DNA of 64,000 nucleotides from Limnohabitans sp. TEGF004 (GTDB taxonomy: Bacteria > Pseudomonadota > Gammaproteobacteria > Burkholderiales > Burkholderiaceae_C), in contig NZ_AP027056.1 of the NCBI RefSeq assembly GCF_027924965.1, positions 2,560,463 to 2,624,462 of the forward strand. The letters are read 5' to 3'. The notes beneath the pieces were generated by a model. The model did not search any database and had not been told where the DNA came from. It worked only from the letters and a program-made list of their open reading frames with translations. Below, in pieces: positions 61,403-64,000 of this stretch. The position numbers and the translations under genes were made by a program. How positions within the stretch are numbered: position 1 is the stretch's first letter; each line of letters starts with the position of its first letter.

Positions 61403-63109
61403 TTAGAACTTGGGCAAGTTGAATTGAGGTGGCACACCCATGCGGATGTTGATGAGCCACTGTTGTGCAATCGACAACACGTTGTTGGTGATCCAGTACA
61501 ACACCAAACCTGCAGGGAAGAAGAAGAACATCACGCTGAAAGCCAGCGGCATGATCCACATCATCTTGGCTTGCATGGGATCTGGTGGTGCGGGGTTCAA
61601 TGCCGTTTGCAGCAAGGTGGTCAGCGTCATCACCAAAGGCAAGATGAAGAAAGGATCGGGTGCCGACAAGTCGTGGATCCAACCCACCCAAGGTGCATTG
61701 CGAATTTCAACGGTCGACAACAACACCCAGTACAAGGCAATGAACACGGGGATTTGCAACGCGATGGGCAAGCAACCACCCATGGGGTTGACCTTTTCGT
61801 CGCGGTAAATCTTCATCATCTCCATTTGCATTTGCTGTGGGTTGTCTTTGAGACGCTCACGCATTTCCATGATTTTTGGATTGATGGCTTTCATCTTGGC
61901 CATGCTCTTGTATGCATGGGCATTCAACCAGTAGAAGCCCGCTTTGAGCAAGACCACCAAGGCCACGATAGACCAGCCCCAGTTGTTCAAGATGCGGTTG
62001 AGTTGATCGAGCAACCAGAACAATGGCTTGGCCAAAATCGTCAACCAGCCGTAGTCTTTGACCAATTCCAAGCCTGGGTACAGCACTTCCAGTTTGTTTT
62101 CTTCTTGTGGGCCAGCGTAGAAAGTCGCAACCACGCTCTTGCTTTGACCAGGCTTGATGATTTCCAAAGGAGAAATCGCCGTCACACGGTAGCAGCAATC
62201 AGCCATGGTGGAACCAATGTCCACAGCGTCCATTGAGATGTCACGGTTCAGGCCATTGGGCAAAATCCAAGCACTCGCAAAGTAATGCTGCACCATGGCG
62301 ATGTAGCCTGTGCTGGATTGTTTTTCAACATCCACTTTTTTCTTCTTGATGTCGGCAAACTCCACCTTTTGGTACTTCTTGGCCTCTGTGTAAATCGCAG
62401 GGCCTGTGAAGGTGGAATAGAACGATGACTCGCCAGCAGGCTTGTTACCGTCACGCACCAATTGGAAATACAACTGAGGCGCCACGTCTTGTGCGCCGGT
62501 GTTCACGATGTCGTGCTTCACCACCATGTCATACGCACCGCGTTTGACGGTGTAGGTCTTAACCAACTTCACACCATTTTGTGCAGCAGACTCAAACGCG
62601 ATGGACAACTCGTTGTCGCCGTCTTTGAGTTTACGTGAGCCAGGTTTAACCGACATCACCGATTTGTGTGTGGGCAAAGCCACACCGGGAACACTAGAGA
62701 TCAAACCGGTTTGTGCGGTGTAGATGCGCTCTTTGCTGTCATCCAACAACACAATGTTGTGACCCGGCTTTTGTTCGTCTTCGTGCTTCAACAGCTCCGC
62801 ACGAACCAACGTGCCGCCTTCGGTGTCAAAGCTGAGTTTGAACAAGTCTGTTTCAACTTGCACCAACTCTTTGCTTGCCGCGCGTGTTTCAACGGCAGGC
62901 ACTGTTGCAGCAACTTGTGGTGCGACAGGGGCAGGAACACCTGCAGCTTGTGGCACCGCTGAAGAAGCATCTACAGCCACTTTGGCTTGCTGCGCAGGCG
63001 TTGGGAAGAAGGTGGCTTTGTTTCCGTTATGGACTTGCCATTGGTCCCACAGGAGAACCATGGAGAAACCAAAGATCACCCACAAAATGGTGCGGCGAAT
63101 GTCGTTCAT
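61403..63109 (-). CDS. yidC: Membrane protein insertase YidC
   Basis: YidC inserts and folds inner-membrane proteins alone or with SecYEG. The 568-residue protein has the N-terminal anchor (RTILWVIFGFSMVLLWDQW), a large periplasmic domain, and the conserved membrane core from about residue 370 (YGWLTILAKPLFWLLDQL, VNPMGGCLPIALQIPVFIAL, WITNNVLSIAQQW). It overlaps yidD (ATGA at 63106-63109) in the usual rpmH-rnpA-yidD-yidC order. Confidence 0.97.
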   Translation of the reverse strand: MNDIRRTILWVIFGFSMVLLWDQWQVHNGNKATFFPTPAQQAKVAVDASSAVPQAAGVPAPVAPQVAATVPAVETRAASKELVQVETDLFKLSFDTEGGTLVRAELLKHEDEQKPGHNIVLLDDSKERIYTAQTGLISSVPGVALPTHKSVMSVKPGSRKLKDGDNELSIAFESAAQNGVKLVKTYTVKRGAYDMVVKHDIVNTGAQDVAPQLYFQLVRDGNKPAGESSFYSTFTGPAIYTEAKKYQKVEFADIKKKKVDVEKQSSTGYIAMVQHYFASAWILPNGLNRDISMDAVDIGSTMADCCYRVTAISPLEIIKPGQSKSVVATFYAGPQEENKLEVLYPGLELVKDYGWLTILAKPLFWLLDQLNRILNNWGWSIVALVVLLKAGFYWLNAHAYKSMAKMKAINPKIMEMRERLKDNPQQMQMEMMKIYRDEKVNPMGGCLPIALQIPVFIALYWVLLSTVEIRNAPWVGWIHDLSAPDPFFILPLVMTLTTLLQTALNPAPPDPMQAKMMWIMPLAFSVMFFFFPAGLVLYWITNNVLSIAQQWLINIRMGVPPQFNLPKF

Positions 63110-63369
63110 GAAGTTTTCTTTCCGGCGTTGGAAGAGGTCAAAGAGGTAAACAAAGCAGGTGGCACAGAATCATGCCCACCCGCACACCAAGGATGGCAAC
63201 GTGCCAAACGACGCAGGGTCAAATAACTGCCACGTGCAGCGCCATGAAGCTCTAGGGCTTGCAACGAATACACAGAGCACGTCGGTTCAAACCGGCACGA
63301 CGAACCAAGCCACGGGCTTAGCAGCAAACGATACCCGCGCACCAGCGTCACCAAAAATGATTGCATCAT
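63106..63369 (-). CDS. yidD: Membrane protein insertion efficiency factor YidD
   Basis: An 87-residue protein with the YidD hallmarks LVRGYRLLLSPWLGSSCRFE, PTCSVYSLQAL and ARCHPWCAGGHDSVP; three conserved Cys-containing stretches are present. It helps membrane insertion together with YidC. Two consecutive Met codons (63369 and 63366) make the exact start uncertain. It overlaps rnpA and yidC. Confidence 0.95.
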   Translation of the reverse strand: MMQSFLVTLVRGYRLLLSPWLGSSCRFEPTCSVYSLQALELHGAARGSYLTLRRLARCHPWCAGGHDSVPPALFTSLTSSNAGKKTS

Positions 63370-63800
63370 GCGGCGCTCACATATCCAAACAATTGTTTGA
63401 GCTCTTCGCGCACTGCTTGCTTCAAAACATCCGAAGATGCGCTGACAAATTTTTGAGGGCTAAACGTTGCTCGCAAACGAATCACATAGGCTGTCGGCTT
63501 TAAGCCTTTTTCAAACTCGTGCGAAACCGCGTGAATTTGACGTCGAATCAAATTGCGTGTGACAGCGCGCTTGGCCCATCGCTTGGGTGTGAGCGCGCCC
63601 ATCATCAAGACACCATCGACAAACAGGGTCGGGGTTTCTTCAAACCCAGACCCTGTAGAGGCTTTGGCAGGCGGTTGCCACTGGTGCAACACAAAATGCG
63701 GCGTACGTGCCACAGAACCTGCCGACATGACGGCCTGAAATTCTGACCACTGTTTCAGACGTTCCACGGCGCTTGGGTCGCGGGCCTGTGCAGCGGTCAA
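63366..63800 (-). CDS. rnpA: Ribonuclease P protein component
   Basis: RnpA is the protein subunit of RNase P, which matures tRNA 5' ends. It shows the family signature GALTPKRWAKRAVTRNLIRR (split: TPKRWAKRAVTRNLIRR) with basic RNA-binding residues and VIRLRATFS. An in-frame stop lies at the rpmH stop, so the frame can open only at TTG 63800 or later; GTG 63767 (reading V/M-ERLKQWSEFQAV) matches the usual RnpA N-terminus better and may be the real start. No Shine-Dalgarno sequence decides it. Confidence 0.92.
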   Translation of the reverse strand: MTAAQARDPSAVERLKQWSEFQAVMSAGSVARTPHFVLHQWQPPAKASTGSGFEETPTLFVDGVLMMGALTPKRWAKRAVTRNLIRRQIHAVSHEFEKGLKPTAYVIRLRATFSPQKFVSASSDVLKQAVREELKQLFGYVSAA

Positions 63801-63803
63801 AAA

Positions 63804-63938
63804 TTAGACAGCCAGACGCTTGCGACCTTTGGCGCGACGTGCGTTGATCACAGCGCGGCCACCGCGTGTTTTCATACGGACCAAAAAGCCATGGGTACGG
63901 GCGCGACGGGTTTTAGAAGGCTGGTAAGTGCGTTTCAT
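63804..63938 (-). CDS. rpmH: Large ribosomal subunit protein bL34
   Basis: Forty-four residues, [18 protein letters not shown] at the N-terminus and GRKRLAV at the end, nearly invariant for L34. It is the first gene of the rpmH-rnpA-yidD-yidC unit and lies three bases before rnpA. This unit usually faces away from dnaA and oriC, which would be just beyond the right end of the window. Confidence 0.97.
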   Translation of the reverse strand: MKRTYQPSKTRRARTHGFLVRMKTRGGRAVINARRAKGRKRLAV

Positions 63939-63958
63939 GATTTTTCCAAAAAGCTAAG

Positions 63959-63974
63959 CCCTGAGAGATCAGGG
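63959..63974 (-). other. Small hairpin in the rpmH leader
   Basis: CCCTGA-GAGA-TCAGGG, a perfect 6-bp stem with GAGA loop, lies 21-36 bases upstream of the rpmH start codon. It could be part of the 5' leader; no T run follows. Confidence 0.4.
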
Positions 63975-64000
63975 AAACCAATGATTATCTCAAACTTTTG

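Overview
The window looks like chromosomal DNA of a Burkholderiales betaproteobacterium, most likely a Comamonadaceae member (Limnohabitans/Rhodoferax-like; inferred from gene content and protein character, no search was run). Supporting signs are the metX-metW pair, a TopB with a C-terminal SWIB domain, separate AmgK and MurU genes for peptidoglycan sugar recycling, the lptD-surA-rsmA order, and the mnmE-yidC-yidD-rnpA-rpmH block that normally sits beside oriC/dnaA. Coding density is high, no intergenic gap exceeds 300 bases, and I saw no tRNA, rRNA, insertion sequence, prophage or CRISPR array.

Layout. 1-4.8 kb: a truncated GST, purB, yaeQ, a DUF3717/DUF1289 gene, a small holin-like membrane protein and a BepA-like M48 protease. 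Four of these six genes carry one or more small indels, most of them homopolymer-length changes, while the other 59 kb is intact. 4.8-8.4 kb: moaC, a GT2 glycosyltransferase, a PglL-type O-oligosaccharyltransferase and its probable substrate, a type IV pilin. 8.5-13.3 kb: sucCD, argC, recX-recA. 13.4-16.1 kb: a MarR regulator and a TctDE-like two-component system. 16.2-26.3 kb: a large iron-acquisition region with a divergent ferric ABC transporter (fbpC / fbpB-fbpA, Fur box before fbpA), then a TonB-dependent siderophore receptor, a PiuC hydroxylase, an FMN 2-hydroxyacid oxidase, tonB-exbB-exbD and hemP. 26.4-31.2 kb: peroxide defence (ahpC, ahpF, katG), with a well-spaced OxyR-like site before katG.

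31.2-39 kb: birA and a SET-domain protein diverge from topB (TopB-SWIB) across a strikingly alternating purine-pyrimidine tract; then metX-metW, a LysE exporter and rsmE. 39-45 kb: amgK divergent from lptD-surA-rsmA (outer membrane assembly and rRNA maturation). 45-50.5 kb: an orphan barstar-family gene, maeB, pepP, murU. 50.6-54.9 kb: tkt followed by two tandem gap genes, the second with its own leader containing a perfect 10-bp inverted repeat. 55-57.6 kb: a GDT1-family cation transporter, amtB with a sigma-54-like promoter, and an RRM glycine-rich protein. 57.6-64 kb, all on the minus strand: kdsD-kdsC-lptC (Kdo supply and LPS transport), mnmE, yidC-yidD-rnpA-rpmH.

Functional themes are cell envelope biogenesis (LptC/LptD/SurA/BepA/KdsCD/AmgK/MurU/YidC), iron uptake coupled to peroxide defence, and central carbon metabolism. 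No obvious new defence or mobile system is present. The most unusual local structures are the SET/topB-SWIB divergon with its Z-DNA-prone spacer, the hydroxyacid oxidase embedded in the iron operon, the His/Cys-rich tail of FbpC, and the palindromic leader of the second gap gene.
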